A stretch of DNA of 47,329 bases from Burkholderiales bacterium (GTDB lineage Bacteria > Pseudomonadota > Gammaproteobacteria > Burkholderiales > Burkholderiaceae): positions 1-47,329 of the forward strand of contig JAJTAZ010000009.1 of NCBI GenBank assembly GCA_021287185.1. Reading direction: 5' to 3'. Below are positions 31,526 to 40,935 of this stretch, in pieces. The position numbers were made by a program, and so were the translations under genes. Numbering within the stretch: the stretch's first letter is position 1; the number at the start of each line of letters is the position of its first letter. The notes beneath the pieces are model-generated. The model was not told the origin of the DNA. It saw nothing but the letters and a program-made list of their open reading frames with translations, and made no database searches.

Positions 31526-32752
31526 ATGTTCAAAAATTACAATCCCCCCACCCTCGCTGACATCCGCAAAGACAGCACGTTGTCCAACTTTATTGCGCCG
31601 TTTATTGCCAATCTTGCGGGTTACGGCGGACCGCTGGCGATTGTCATCGGCGCGGCGCAGGCGGGGATGCTGACCACTGAGCAAACCACTTCGATGCTGT
31701 GCATTCTGAGCATCACCTTTGGCTTAGCGAGTTTGCTGTTGACCTATCTAACCCGCGTGCCCATCATCACTGCGTGGAGCACGCCTGGTGCGGCGTTTTT
31801 GATTTCAGCATTGCCGACGGTGACTTATAATGAGGCGATTGCGGGCTTTATCATTGCCAACGGTATTATTTTCGCCATCGCTGCCTCAGGGATGTTCGAC
31901 ACCGTGATGAATAAATTGCCCAAAAGCATTGCCGCTGCATTGCTCGCGGGGATTTTATTTCGCTTTGGTGTGAATGCCTTCGCCAGTTTGGGTTCGGACA
32001 CGGCTTTGATGTTGGTGATGCTCACGGCGTACGTGTTGGGTAAACGATGGTTGCCACGCTATGCCACCTTGGCAGTGCTGATTGTGGGTTGCGCGTATAT
32101 GTTTGGCTGGCAAGGCGTGTCGGTGCCGCATGTGCCTTTGCATGTGTCATCGGTGGTGTGGACTGCGCCTGAGTTTTCGTTCAATGCCCTCATTAATATT
32201 GGCTTACCCCTTGCCCTGATTACCCTCACTGGACAACAAATCACGGGCATTGCGGTGCTGCGCACATCGGGCTACTCTGCGCGCCAAGCACCCGCAAAGC
32301 CTTTGGTCGGATTAACGGCCTTCTTGTCTGCATTGACCGCGCCGTTTGGCAACTTTGGCATCAATTTGGCGGCCATCACCGCCGCGATTTGCACCGAAAA
32401 ATCTTGCCACCCAGACCCCACCAAACGCTATGTCGCAGGCTTGTGGTATGGTGTGTTGAACCTGATTATTGGTGCGCTTGCAGGGGTGTTGGTGGTGTTT
32501 TTCCTTGCCTTGCCCAAGGCATTGATTACGATACTGGCGGGCTTGGCACTGCTCGGCGCGATTTTGAGCAATATCAGTAATGCGTTTCACGCAGATTTTT
32601 CGGTCACCGACCGCGAGGCGGCTTTGGTCACGTTTATGACCTGCGCATCAGGTGTGACGCTGTGGCAAATGGGCAGTGCGTTTTGGGGCATTGTTTTGGG
32701 TTGTCTCACGTATGCGGTGTTTCATTGGCGTGTTCAACATGCGCACAAATAA
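31526..32752 (+). CDS. BenE-type benzoate/H+ symporter family protein
   Basis: A 408-residue membrane protein with about 12 helices. FIANLAGYGGPLAIVIGAAQ, TAWSTPGAAFLISALP and GQQITGIAVLRTSGYSA match the BenE family. Despite the family name, members move varied small aromatics or amino-acid-like compounds. No benzoate genes lie near, so the substrate may relate to the amino-acid genes upstream. Confidence 0.9.
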   Translation: MFKNYNPPTLADIRKDSTLSNFIAPFIANLAGYGGPLAIVIGAAQAGMLTTEQTTSMLCILSITFGLASLLLTYLTRVPIITAWSTPGAAFLISALPTVTYNEAIAGFIIANGIIFAIAASGMFDTVMNKLPKSIAAALLAGILFRFGVNAFASLGSDTALMLVMLTAYVLGKRWLPRYATLAVLIVGCAYMFGWQGVSVPHVPLHVSSVVWTAPEFSFNALINIGLPLALITLTGQQITGIAVLRTSGYSARQAPAKPLVGLTAFLSALTAPFGNFGINLAAITAAICTEKSCHPDPTKRYVAGLWYGVLNLIIGALAGVLVVFFLALPKALITILAGLALLGAILSNISNAFHADFSVTDREAALVTFMTCASGVTLWQMGSAFWGIVLGCLTYAVFHWRVQHAHK

Positions 32753-32842
32753 ATCCGACATCCATCTTATTTCCACAGATGGATAGAATACTGTGCGCGT
32801 CAACCCAAGTCGCTCGGCTTTCATTATCGGGCGTGAATTGCT

Positions 32843-32869
32843 TTGACGCGATTTTTTTTCCTTTATAAT
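32843..32869 (+). promoter_or_regulatory. Promoter of the SurA-like gene
   Basis: TTGACG (32843-32848), 15-base T-rich spacer, TATAAT (32864-32869). Predicted start near 32876, 66 bases before the ATG. The spacer is short, so strength is uncertain. Confidence 0.6.
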
Positions 32870-32941
32870 GGTCGCAGTAGCAAGAAACATTTGACGATTA
32901 TAAGAGCAGTATTACTTCCATTCATTTATTGAGGATGACAC

Positions 32942-33919
32942 ATGAATCAACGCATTAAATTTGCATTATTAGCCGCTTTATTGACGACCAGTAGCTTACC
33001 TGCGGTATCTTTTGCACAAGTGGCCATTGATAAAGTCGTGGCTGTCGTGGCGGGTGAGCCGATTTCACAAAGTGAATTGAATGAGCGCATTAAAGTAAAT
33101 CGTGAAGTGGCCAACCGCGCCAAACAAAAAGTCAGTGAGGCTGAGTTGGTGAATTACTCTCGTGATGAGTTGATCAACGAGCATTTATTATTGAATCGAG
33201 CCAAAAATGCGCGCATTACAGTGGGTGATGACAAAATCAATGCCGCTTTGCAAGACATGGCCCAAGGCAATGGCATGAGCTTGGAGCAGTTCAAAGCGCA
33301 CGTCGGCAAAATTGGGGGTGTGAATGGTTGGAGCAATCTCAATAATGATTTGAAAAATCAAATGATGATTGAAGCCTTGATGCAACAAGAAATTTCCAGC
33401 AAAGTTAAAGAGCCGACCGCCAAAGAGGTGGATGCTGAAGTTGCCCGTGTGAGCGCGATACCAGATGGCCCGATGTCACCGCAAGAAGTCGCTGTGGCAC
33501 AACATATTTTCATTAAAAATGCCAATAGCGCTTCTTTGAAAAAAATCCAAGCGATTAAAGCGCGTTTGGACAAAGGTGAAGATTTTGGCGCTGTGGCCAA
33601 AGAGGTTTCCGAAAATCCAGAAACAGCAGCCAACAATGGTCAAATTCCGTACATTGGTTTGAATGACAAGCAAGCAGACCCGACTGTGGTTGAGTTGGCA
33701 AGAACTGCGCCATTGAATACGGTTTCTGCGCCCGTGAAAACCAAAAACGGTTATCATCTATTTAAAATTTCTGAGCGCACCACTTTGTCGTTGAATGACG
33801 ATGCAAAAAAAGCCATGGCAAAAGATGCCCTGATGACAATGCGCCAAAAAGAAGCAACAGAACAGTATTTTAAAGAATTGGATGACAGTAAAGCGTCATT
33901 GGTTGAAATCAAAAACTAA
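32942..33919 (+). CDS. SurA-like periplasmic peptidyl-prolyl isomerase/chaperone
   Basis: A 325-residue protein. Signal peptide 1-26 (ALLTTSSLPAVSFAQ), SurA N-terminal helical region (DKVVAVVAGEPISQSELNER), one parvulin domain (about residues 180-275, VAQHIFIKNA ... KNGYHLFKIS), C-terminal helix. E. coli SurA has two parvulin domains and about 430 residues; this one has one. It should assist outer-membrane protein folding. Convergent with the next gene via a shared terminator. Confidence 0.9.
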   Translation: MNQRIKFALLAALLTTSSLPAVSFAQVAIDKVVAVVAGEPISQSELNERIKVNREVANRAKQKVSEAELVNYSRDELINEHLLLNRAKNARITVGDDKINAALQDMAQGNGMSLEQFKAHVGKIGGVNGWSNLNNDLKNQMMIEALMQQEISSKVKEPTAKEVDAEVARVSAIPDGPMSPQEVAVAQHIFIKNANSASLKKIQAIKARLDKGEDFGAVAKEVSENPETAANNGQIPYIGLNDKQADPTVVELARTAPLNTVSAPVKTKNGYHLFKISERTTLSLNDDAKKAMAKDALMTMRQKEATEQYFKELDDSKASLVEIKN

Positions 33920-33964
33920 TCGTTATTGGCTCAAGCGAGATTGATTCAAGCGATTAAAGCAGAC

Positions 33965-34008
33965 AATACGACAAAAGCGGGTGATATACCCGCTTTTGTC
34001 GTATTTTA
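33965..34008. terminator. Bidirectional terminator
   Basis: An 18-base perfect stem: 33965-33982 (AATACGACAAAAGCGGGT) with 33988-34005, loop GATAT, then T. The AAT/ATT ends give T runs both ways. It lies between convergent genes ending at 33919 and 34021. Confidence 0.9.
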
Positions 34009-34020
34009 AGACGGTGATTG

Positions 34021-34815
34021 TTACTCTGAACGGTGCTGTGCGCGGAAGTCACGGCACGCATCGCCGAATAACTCGTAAATTTTAATCCACAGAGGGTTTT
34101 CATGGGTCAACCATTCGGGATGCCATTGCATACCGAGTGTAAATTGTTTGACATCGGTGCAATAAATCGCCTCAATCAGACCATCGGGGGCATGTGCCAA
34201 AGGTGCCAAACCCTTACCCAAGGTTTTAATGCCTTGCCCGTGCAGAGAATTGACCCAAAATTCAGACACACCCAAGGCTTTTTCGAGCCACGTGTCGGGT
34301 ACCAATTTGACATCGTGGTGTGGGCCGTATTGAATCTCATTTGGGGCGGTGCTGTCTTTTTCGCGGTGATCCATCATGTTGGGTATTTCATGTACTTTTT
34401 GATGCAGTGTACCACCACGTGAGACATTGAGCTCTTGGTGTCCACGACACACACCTAAAAAGGGTAGGCCACGTTCCAATGCCGCTGGAATTAACTGCGC
34501 ATCAAAATAATCACGATCGGGGTCTTGTAAAACGTTCGGTGTCTGGTTTTCCTCACCATACATAGCGGGTACAATATTGGTGGATGCGCCCGATAAATAA
34601 ACGCCGTCGGCTAAATCCAAATACTGCTCCAACTGAGCGTAACCATAACAGGTGGGAACCAGCAAAGGTGTGCAATCCGAAAAACGAACGATGGGGTCTG
34701 AATACTTTTTCGCCAACAACTGATACGGCAGGTCGGAAATCACCCGTGCACCTGTTGGGATAAGAATCAAAGGTTTTTTAATGGTTTTCGTGTCGTTCGT
34801 CTTGGGTAAAATCAT
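34021..34815 (-). CDS. Class I glutamine-amidotransferase-like gamma-glutamyl hydrolase
   Basis: A 264-residue protein. Start at 34815 (MILPKTND) is preferred, with CAGGTG before it. Triad residues visible: Cys in FLGVCRGHQELN, His and Glu in MQWHPEWL. The sequence SDCTPLLVPTC and GVYLSGASTNI fit the gamma-glutamyl-GABA hydrolase (PuuD) type. It probably releases glutamate from a gamma-glutamyl conjugate. No putrescine pathway genes are near, so the substrate is open. Confidence 0.85.
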   Translation of the reverse strand: MILPKTNDTKTIKKPLILIPTGARVISDLPYQLLAKKYSDPIVRFSDCTPLLVPTCYGYAQLEQYLDLADGVYLSGASTNIVPAMYGEENQTPNVLQDPDRDYFDAQLIPAALERGLPFLGVCRGHQELNVSRGGTLHQKVHEIPNMMDHREKDSTAPNEIQYGPHHDVKLVPDTWLEKALGVSEFWVNSLHGQGIKTLGKGLAPLAHAPDGLIEAIYCTDVKQFTLGMQWHPEWLTHENPLWIKIYELFGDACRDFRAQHRSE

Positions 34816-35118
34816 ATTGCACCTGTATAAAAATGAGATGACCACACTGTATCTGAAACAACCGTTTTGCTAACAGCACCACTTGAACTGCTTTGCTACA
34901 GACACTGCCCGACCGATATCAAGCCGATATGAGCCTACAATAGATCGGTGTTTAAAGCGTATACGACCAATCCTCGATGGTATGTGTAGTAAATGTGGTT
35001 AAATGCCAACCATAATATACGTCTTTGCGTGAAACATATTCTGAAATCATGTACAAACCATTTATTTTTTAAGGTTTTAGGCTTACAATAGCCCCTGTTG
35101 AACCATTAGAATATTGCT

Positions 35119-35141
35119 GCTTTTGCACGCAGTGCAAAAGC
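35119..35141. promoter_or_regulatory. Perfect hairpin in the leader region of cytochrome c gene
   Basis: GCTTTTGCAC (35119-35128), loop GCA, GTGCAAAAGC (35132-35141): 10 perfect pairs, 49 bases before the cytochrome c ATG. The 375-base gap 34816-35190 has no other gene; the hairpin could stabilise the mRNA or be a protein-binding site. Confidence 0.55.
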
Positions 35142-35190
35142 CAATCCAGTTAACATAAACCGAACTTAGCAATTGCAATAGGACTTTGAT

Positions 35191-35760
35191 ATGAACTTAA
35201 ACTCAAAAGATACAACAACTTACGCCCCGAACTCAGGCGTGGAGCACCTTTCTGAAAAAAGCGCGAAAGGTGTGATGTGGGCTGCGCTTGTTGCTGTGTT
35301 GGCGATTGTGGCGCTGTTGTACATTTTGGCGCAAGTGTTTAGCCCAAATGTCGTGGGTGACAATTCACAAGCAGAGCAACAAATCGTTGAGCGATTGCGT
35401 CCTGTCGCTGGATTTGAGATGGGTGCTGCCTCGACAGGCCCCAAGACAGGCGAGGAAGTGTATAACGGCTTGTGTACCGCTTGTCATGCAGCGGGTGCGG
35501 CGGGTGCGCCTAAATTGGGTGATACTGCTGCTTGGGGCCCACGTATTGGACAAGGTTTTGATTTATTGCTCAAACACGCGATTGAAGGTTTTACGGGTAA
35601 ATCAGGTACCATGCCTGCCAAGGGCGGTGGTACCAACAGTGATTTAGAAATTGCTCGCGCTGTGGTGTATATGGCAAATAAAGGTGGTGCGAATTTCCCT
35701 GAGCCTAAAGACCCAGCCGCTGGCGCAGCAGCTCCAGCAGCGGATGCCAAAAAACCATAA
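35191..35760 (+). CDS. Membrane-anchored class I cytochrome c (c5-type)
   Basis: A 189-residue protein. N-terminal cytoplasmic 27 residues, one membrane helix about 28-50 (VMWAALVAVLAIVALLYILA), then a periplasmic domain with heme site C95-T-A-C98-H99 and a probable Met ligand in GTMPAKGGG. The C-terminus is an Ala/Pro-rich tail. It carries electrons between membrane complexes, probably to the cytochrome oxidase. A terminator follows at 35788. Confidence 0.92.
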   Translation: MNLNSKDTTTYAPNSGVEHLSEKSAKGVMWAALVAVLAIVALLYILAQVFSPNVVGDNSQAEQQIVERLRPVAGFEMGAASTGPKTGEEVYNGLCTACHAAGAAGAPKLGDTAAWGPRIGQGFDLLLKHAIEGFTGKSGTMPAKGGGTNSDLEIARAVVYMANKGGANFPEPKDPAAGAAAPAADAKKP

Positions 35761-35787
35761 ATTTCGTGGTGGTCTAAAATATAATCG

Positions 35788-35812
35788 AAACGGGGCTTTT
35801 TAGCCCTGTTTT
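35788..35812 (+). terminator. Terminator of cytochrome c gene
   Basis: AAACGGGGCT (35788-35797) with AGCCCTGTTT (35802-35811), a G-T pair inside, loop TTTT, and T at the end. Lies 28 bases after the stop. Confidence 0.8.
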
Positions 35813-35841
35813 GTATGGCGCGATGTGTTTTTTGATGCGGC

Positions 35842-35870
35842 TTGTCAAGCAGGTTGAAACCGCGTACACT
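35842..35870 (+). promoter_or_regulatory. Promoter for orphan small RNA candidate
   Basis: TTGTCA (35842-35847), 17-base spacer, TACACT (35865-35870). It lies after the cytochrome c terminator and before a separate terminator, with no ORF between. Predicted start near 35877. Confidence 0.6.
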
Positions 35871-35876
35871 TGCGGC

Positions 35877-35961
35877 GGGCGCGAGCCCCCTCGTTTTTCC
35901 TCCCTAAACGGGGTCGTCAGCAATGACGGTTTTCCCCGAGTGTCATGCTCGGGGATTTTTT
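35877..35961 (+). ncRNA. Candidate small RNA with CCUCC loop
   Basis: About 85 bases between a good promoter and a strong terminator, with no open frame. First stem CCCC(TC)GTTT (about 35887-35896) with AAACGGGG (35906-35913) and loop TTCCTCCCT, which is complementary to ribosome-binding sites. Second hairpin CGTCA-GCAA-TGACG. Third the terminator CCCCGAG/CTCGGGG with T6. C-rich-loop sRNAs of this design repress translation by pairing to Shine-Dalgarno sequences in several bacteria. Expression is unproven. Confidence 0.55.
35934..35961 (+). terminator. Rho-independent terminator of the small RNA candidate
   Basis: CCCCGAG (35934-35940), seven-base loop, CTCGGGG (35948-35954), A, then six T (35956-35961). 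Confidence 0.9.
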
Positions 35962-35981
35962 AATCTGCGCAAAAAGACAGT

Positions 35982-36010
35982 TTGACAACTATCGAATTGA
36001 TGGGTAAAAT
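35982..36010 (+). promoter_or_regulatory. Promoter of the ArsR-efflux operon
   Basis: TTGACA (35982-35987), 17-base spacer, TAAAAT (36005-36010). Start expected near 36017, giving a leader of about 100 bases before the ArsR gene. This is the only good promoter before the four-gene efflux operon, and a likely site for ArsR-type repression. Confidence 0.7.
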
Positions 36011-36117
36011 TCGGCGCTTTACGGGTTCTCAATTGGACTTTCAAAAAATGGGTGGGTTTACAAAAGATTGACACACCACCCACATGCCTTCTTTTTTACT
36101 CAAGCAGATTTGCAACT

Positions 36118-36471
36118 ATGGAACAAGACATCAAATTATTGGTGCGTCAGTTTAAAGCGCTGTCGAATGAACATCGCTTAAACCTGTTGTTGCAAATTAT
36201 TGCCCATGAGCACCTCCACGGGCGCGATCAGGGGTGTTTAATCAACGAGTTGGTTGCGGATTGGCGCATCTGTGCGCCGACCATTTCGCACCACATTCGC
36301 ATCATGGAGTCTGCCCATTTGATTGACGTTGAAAAAGCAGGTAAGTTTATTGTGGCACGCGTCAATTTGGAGACGTATGAACGGCACATGCGTCTGTTTC
36401 GGGTACGCCCTGAGGCGGAGCACATGGAGGCTTTGTTGCGCCGTCCCACGGATATTGTTAAAGGCGATTAA
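36118..36471 (+). CDS. ArsR-family transcriptional regulator
   Basis: A 117-residue protein; ATG 36118 is chosen because the longer frame begins in the leader. The winged helix runs VRQFKALSNEHRLNLLLQII ... DWRICAPTISHHIRIMESAH LI. It has no CxC metal motif in the recognition helix, only one Cys (RICAPT) there, so metal sensing is doubtful and it may bind another ligand. It heads the efflux operon and probably represses it. Confidence 0.88.
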   Translation: MEQDIKLLVRQFKALSNEHRLNLLLQIIAHEHLHGRDQGCLINELVADWRICAPTISHHIRIMESAHLIDVEKAGKFIVARVNLETYERHMRLFRVRPEAEHMEALLRRPTDIVKGD

Positions 36472-36478
36472 GGTGTTT

Positions 36479-37951
36479 ATGGCATTTTATTTTAAAGCAT
36501 TTCGCATCGGCTTAGGGTCGCTGGCGGTGAGCGCGTTGTGCGCTTGTGCGGTTGTGACAGGGACACATGAGACGCTCTCTAAAGTGGACAATAGTCGTTT
36601 GAATTTACCTGAGGCCTCAGGTAATACCTTGGCACAATGGCCGCAGCAAGGTTGGTGGCAACAATACCAAGATCCGACGCTGAATGCACTGATTGAGCAG
36701 GCTCTTGCTGATGGGCCGAGTTTAAAAGTTTTGGCAACGCGCATTGAAGCCTCACGCAATGCGGCCGATGCGGTGCGTAAACTGTCTTATCCTATGGGAC
36801 AGGTCAAAGTCGATTGGTCAGGCCAAGAGTTTTTCAATACCCACATCAACGGTGCAACACCGCAAACCCAAGCAGCATTGACAAGTCGAGGCGTCCCCTC
36901 TGCACCTGCTGATCAATTCATTGCTTTGACCAATATCAGCGCGGGTATTTCGTGGGATTTGGATTTATGGGGGCACAATCGTGCGTTGTATGGCGCGGCA
37001 TTGGGTCTCAGCCGCGCACAGACTTTTGAGTATGAAGCCGCGCGTCAAGGTGTGATCGCCAATATTGTCGGCTTGCACGCGCAAATTATGGCGTTTACCG
37101 AGCGTATGGACATCGTGGACAAGCAAATCGCCACACAAACCACGTTGCGTCAACGTTGGTTAGAGCGGGAGCAAGCGGGTTTGCAACCGACGCAAAACAG
37201 TGTGCAGGTGGATATGACTTTGGCGCAATTGGCGCAACTCAAACAGTCTCTGACGGCACAAAAAGCAGTGGCACGTGCGCAATTGGCGGCACTCATTGGT
37301 CAAACACCCGAACAATTGGTCGCATTTTCACCTGCGAGAAATTGGCAAACGCTTAATTTGCCGCAGGAAATTCCTGCGCAAATTTTGGGCACGCGTCCTG
37401 ATATTGCTGCGGCGCGTGAATATATTGAAGCCTCCACCCAGCAGGTCAATGCGGTTAAGGCAGAATTTTATCCAAACATCAATATTGGTTTATCAACCGC
37501 TTTGCAACTATTGAGTTTGCAGGATATTTTGGATTTTCGTGGGCAAAGTGCGGCCGTTAAACCAGCGATTACTTTGCCGATTTTCAACACCATCCAACTG
37601 AACGCCAAACTGCGCCAACAACAAGCGCAGTTGGACAACACGATTGCGCAATACAACCAAACGGTGTTTCAAGCGGTCTCTGATGCGCACCAACAATTGG
37701 CGCAATATCGACAGTCACAGGCTTATTTGACGGCGCAAGCGCGCATCGTTAAAGACAATCAGACCTTGACCGATTTGTCCGCACAACGCTATCGTGCGGG
37801 TATGACCCCGCAAATGGAAAGTTTGATGTATCAAACTGCGACCTTACGCGAACAAGATGCACTCATCATGGGTTACGCCATGCGACGAGCGCAGGAAGCG
37901 CGCTTGGCGAGTAGTTTGGGTATGGGGTTTGCTGAACTCGTTCGCAATTAA
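36479..37951 (+). CDS. Outer-membrane efflux lipoprotein (NodT/OprM family)
   Basis: A 490-residue protein; AAGGTG lies before ATG 36479, and the longer frame through the ArsR gene is rejected. The signal ends at lipobox LCAC (Cys about 23). The sequence WWQQYQDPTLNALIEQAL, ISWDLDLWG and LGTRPDIAAAREYIEAS are characteristic of NodT/TolC-type channels. It forms the outer-membrane duct for the EmrA/EmrB pump encoded next. Confidence 0.94.
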   Translation: MAFYFKAFRIGLGSLAVSALCACAVVTGTHETLSKVDNSRLNLPEASGNTLAQWPQQGWWQQYQDPTLNALIEQALADGPSLKVLATRIEASRNAADAVRKLSYPMGQVKVDWSGQEFFNTHINGATPQTQAALTSRGVPSAPADQFIALTNISAGISWDLDLWGHNRALYGAALGLSRAQTFEYEAARQGVIANIVGLHAQIMAFTERMDIVDKQIATQTTLRQRWLEREQAGLQPTQNSVQVDMTLAQLAQLKQSLTAQKAVARAQLAALIGQTPEQLVAFSPARNWQTLNLPQEIPAQILGTRPDIAAAREYIEASTQQVNAVKAEFYPNINIGLSTALQLLSLQDILDFRGQSAAVKPAITLPIFNTIQLNAKLRQQQAQLDNTIAQYNQTVFQAVSDAHQQLAQYRQSQAYLTAQARIVKDNQTLTDLSAQRYRAGMTPQMESLMYQTATLREQDALIMGYAMRRAQEARLASSLGMGFAELVRN

Positions 37952-38019
37952 ACTCAAAACATTTCAGTGTATTTCAGTATTTGGCATTTAAGTATTTAAA
38001 AGAAAAGAATAAGGAAATT

Positions 38020-39216
38020 ATGAACACACCTTCGACTATGGATGACAGCAAGGACGTGCTTGAGGCACAACAGGACGCACAAAAATCTCGCGAACGCAAA
38101 ACACGTATGGGCATCGCGATTGGCGCTTTTTTATTGGCGGGGTTGCTGTGGGCTTTGTACTGGTTCTTCATCTCGCGTTATCACGAAGAAACAGAAAATG
38201 CCTATGTTGCGGGCAGCATGGTGGTGGTTAATGCGCAGACCGTGGGCACGGTTGAGGCGATTTTGGCAGAAGAAAACCAAGTGGTCAAAGCAGGTGACGT
38301 ATTGGTTAAACTCAGTCCGACCGATGCACAAGTGGCATTGGCACAAGCGAGTGCGCAATTGGCAAACGCCACGCGACAAATTCAAAATACTTTCAACACC
38401 GTTGGCGTGGCACGGGCGCAAATGGCGCAAGCAAACTCGGCGGTGAAAACGGCTCAAGATGCGGTCAATCGCCGTGCTGCCTTGGTGAAAACGGGTGCTG
38501 TGAGTCGTGAAGAATACGACCAAGCCTTAAACACCTTGAGTCAAGCCCTCGCCGCACAGAAAACCACCATGGAACAGTATAAAACCGCTGGCGCGCAAGT
38601 GGCGGGGACGACCGTACAAAACCATCCCGCCATCGAAGCGGCAAAAGCGGCTTTTCGCAGTGCCTATATCAACAACAAACGTTTGGCGGTGCTCGCACCC
38701 ACCGATGGGGTGATTGCCAAACGCAACGTGCAGGTTGGACAACAAATTTCGCAAGGCGTACCCTTGATGAGCATCGTGGCCGCCAATCAATTGTGGGTGG
38801 AAGCCAATTTCAAAGAAACTCAGTTGGAAAATCTGCGCGTTGGACAACCTGTTGAATTGAAATCGGATGTGTTTGGCAGCAGTGTGAAATTCAAGGGCAT
38901 TGTACAAGGTATTGGCATTGGTACTGGCTCTGCGTTTTCTGTGTTGCCTGCGCAAAATGCGACAGGTAACTGGATTAAGATTGTGCAACGCATTCCTGTA
39001 CGTATTCAACTGGATGCCGAAGAACTCAAAGCGCATCCCTTGCGTGTCGGCATGTCGATGATTGCCAATGTGAACACGCGCAATCGCGATGGCGCGGTAT
39101 TGGGCACAGTGGCAGGCAGTGAGAATTTATCCAACCTTGCGACCCATGTATATGCTCAAGATGAAGATGAGGCCAACCAAGAGGCTGAAAAAATCATCAA
39201 TGCCAATTTGCATTAA
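38020..39216 (+). CDS. EmrA/HlyD-type membrane fusion protein
   Basis: A 398-residue protein, ATG 38020 with AAGGAAATT upstream. Membrane helix about 30-52, then TENAYVAGSMVVVNAQTVGT (first lipoyl half), a long coiled coil and LAPTDGVIAKRNVQVGQQIS (second lipoyl half). It joins the inner-membrane pump EmrB to the outer-membrane channel. Confidence 0.94.
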   Translation: MNTPSTMDDSKDVLEAQQDAQKSRERKTRMGIAIGAFLLAGLLWALYWFFISRYHEETENAYVAGSMVVVNAQTVGTVEAILAEENQVVKAGDVLVKLSPTDAQVALAQASAQLANATRQIQNTFNTVGVARAQMAQANSAVKTAQDAVNRRAALVKTGAVSREEYDQALNTLSQALAAQKTTMEQYKTAGAQVAGTTVQNHPAIEAAKAAFRSAYINNKRLAVLAPTDGVIAKRNVQVGQQISQGVPLMSIVAANQLWVEANFKETQLENLRVGQPVELKSDVFGSSVKFKGIVQGIGIGTGSAFSVLPAQNATGNWIKIVQRIPVRIQLDAEELKAHPLRVGMSMIANVNTRNRDGAVLGTVAGSENLSNLATHVYAQDEDEANQEAEKIINANLH

Positions 39217-39286
39217 GCCATTCCAAGGGTCAAACCCCTGATGCAATTAAGAATACTCGGACACACAGGACACACAGGGATTTCGC

Positions 39287-40909
39287 ATGAGCGATAGTAT
39301 GAGCAATAACGTGGGCGATAGACAAGTTTTGTCGAAACATGACGCATTGCCTGATGAGGTGATGGCTCAACCGACCGATGCCCCATTGCCACCACTTAAA
39401 GGTGTGGCCTTGGTGATGCTCACCATTGCCTCTGCACTTTCAACCTTTATGGAGGTGCTCGATACCACGATTGCCAACGTGTCTGTTCCCACCATTGCTG
39501 GCAGCATGGGTGTGTCGGCGCATGAGGGTACGTCCATCATCAGTAGTTACTCGCTCGCAGCGGCCATTGCTGTGCCCTTGACGGGCTGGTTGGCACGCCG
39601 CATTGGCGAGGTTCGCTTGATTATCACATCGGTGTTGTTGTTTACCTTGTTTTCGGTGTTGTGTGGTTTGGCACCTGATTACAACACTTTGGTTATCTTT
39701 CGTTTATTGCAGGGTTTCGTCTCAGGTCCCATGGTGCCTTTGGGACAATCGATTATGATGAACAGCTACCCACCTGAAAAACGGGGAGCGGCGATGGCTT
39801 TTTGGGCAATGACGGTGATTATCGCGCCTGTTTTGGGGCCGATTTTGGGTGGCTACATCACAGAAAACCTGCATTGGGCGTGGATTTTTTATATTAATGT
39901 GCCTGTTGGTTTGTTTTGTGCATATAGTTTGGCGACTTTGTTAAAAGGGCGTGAATCGGCAATTCGCCGTGAGCCCATCGACATTGTGGGACTACTGCTG
40001 TTGGCCATCGGTGTGGGTAGTTTGCAGTACATGCTTGAGCATGCGAATGATTTGGGTTGGTATGAGTCACATGAAGTCATTATCCTGACCATTATCGCGA
40101 TTGTTGGCTTGGTGCTGTTGTTTATTTGGGATTGGTATGACAAGCATCCTGTGATTGATTTGCATTTGTTGCGTAACCGCAATTTCACGATTGGTACGGC
40201 CATGCAGACCATTGGATTTACCATATTTTTTGGCAATGTTGTGGTGGTCCCTTTGTGGTTACAAACGGTGATGGGTTACGATGCTTTTCATTCTGGGTTG
40301 GCGGTTTCCCCCGTTGCATTATTTGCATTGGTATTCTCGCCCGTGGTTGGCATGAATATGCACAAGTTTGACCTGCGATACCTCATCGCGACTGGGTTTG
40401 GATTGTTCGTTTTTGGTTCTTGGTATTCCAGTTTGCTCACGCCCGATGCCACCATGGGGCAAATTATGTTGACGCGGTTTTGCTTTGGGTTGGGGATGCC
40501 GTTTTTCTTCGTGCCTTTGGGCTCTTTGGTGATGCAGGGTTTAAATGGCGAAGAAATCACCCGTGCCGCAGGGTTTTCTAATTTCTTGCGCACCCTCGGT
40601 GGTGCGATTGGCACGGCGGTGTTCGTCACATTGTGGTCACGCCGCACCACGTTTCATCATGCGCGTCTAACTGAATCGGCTGTACCTGGCACGCCTGCGT
40701 ATGAGCAGTGGATGGCACAATTGGGTCATGCAGGGATGAATTCGCAACAACGTTTTACCCTATTAGACAATCTGATTTCACAACAAGCGGCCACTCAAGC
40801 AACGATTGATGTGTTGCACTTGACGGCCGTTTTATTTGGACTGATGATTTTGATGGTGTTCTTTGCTAAACCGGCTAAAGGTGTTGTGGCATCAGGGGGT
40901 GGACACTAA
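39287..40909 (+). CDS. EmrB/QacA-type DHA2 drug exporter
   Basis: A 540-residue protein with 14 predicted helices. MEVLDTTIANVSVPTIAG at helix 1 and VLGPILGGYITENLHWAWIF (motif C region) are diagnostic of EmrB-type proton antiporters. With EmrA and the NodT-type channel it forms a tripartite pump for hydrophobic or organic toxic compounds. Confidence 0.95.
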   Translation: MSDSMSNNVGDRQVLSKHDALPDEVMAQPTDAPLPPLKGVALVMLTIASALSTFMEVLDTTIANVSVPTIAGSMGVSAHEGTSIISSYSLAAAIAVPLTGWLARRIGEVRLIITSVLLFTLFSVLCGLAPDYNTLVIFRLLQGFVSGPMVPLGQSIMMNSYPPEKRGAAMAFWAMTVIIAPVLGPILGGYITENLHWAWIFYINVPVGLFCAYSLATLLKGRESAIRREPIDIVGLLLLAIGVGSLQYMLEHANDLGWYESHEVIILTIIAIVGLVLLFIWDWYDKHPVIDLHLLRNRNFTIGTAMQTIGFTIFFGNVVVVPLWLQTVMGYDAFHSGLAVSPVALFALVFSPVVGMNMHKFDLRYLIATGFGLFVFGSWYSSLLTPDATMGQIMLTRFCFGLGMPFFFVPLGSLVMQGLNGEEITRAAGFSNFLRTLGGAIGTAVFVTLWSRRTTFHHARLTESAVPGTPAYEQWMAQLGHAGMNSQQRFTLLDNLISQQAATQATIDVLHLTAVLFGLMILMVFFAKPAKGVVASGGGH

Positions 40910-40935
40910 AATGAACGTCAATATCAGGAGGTCGC

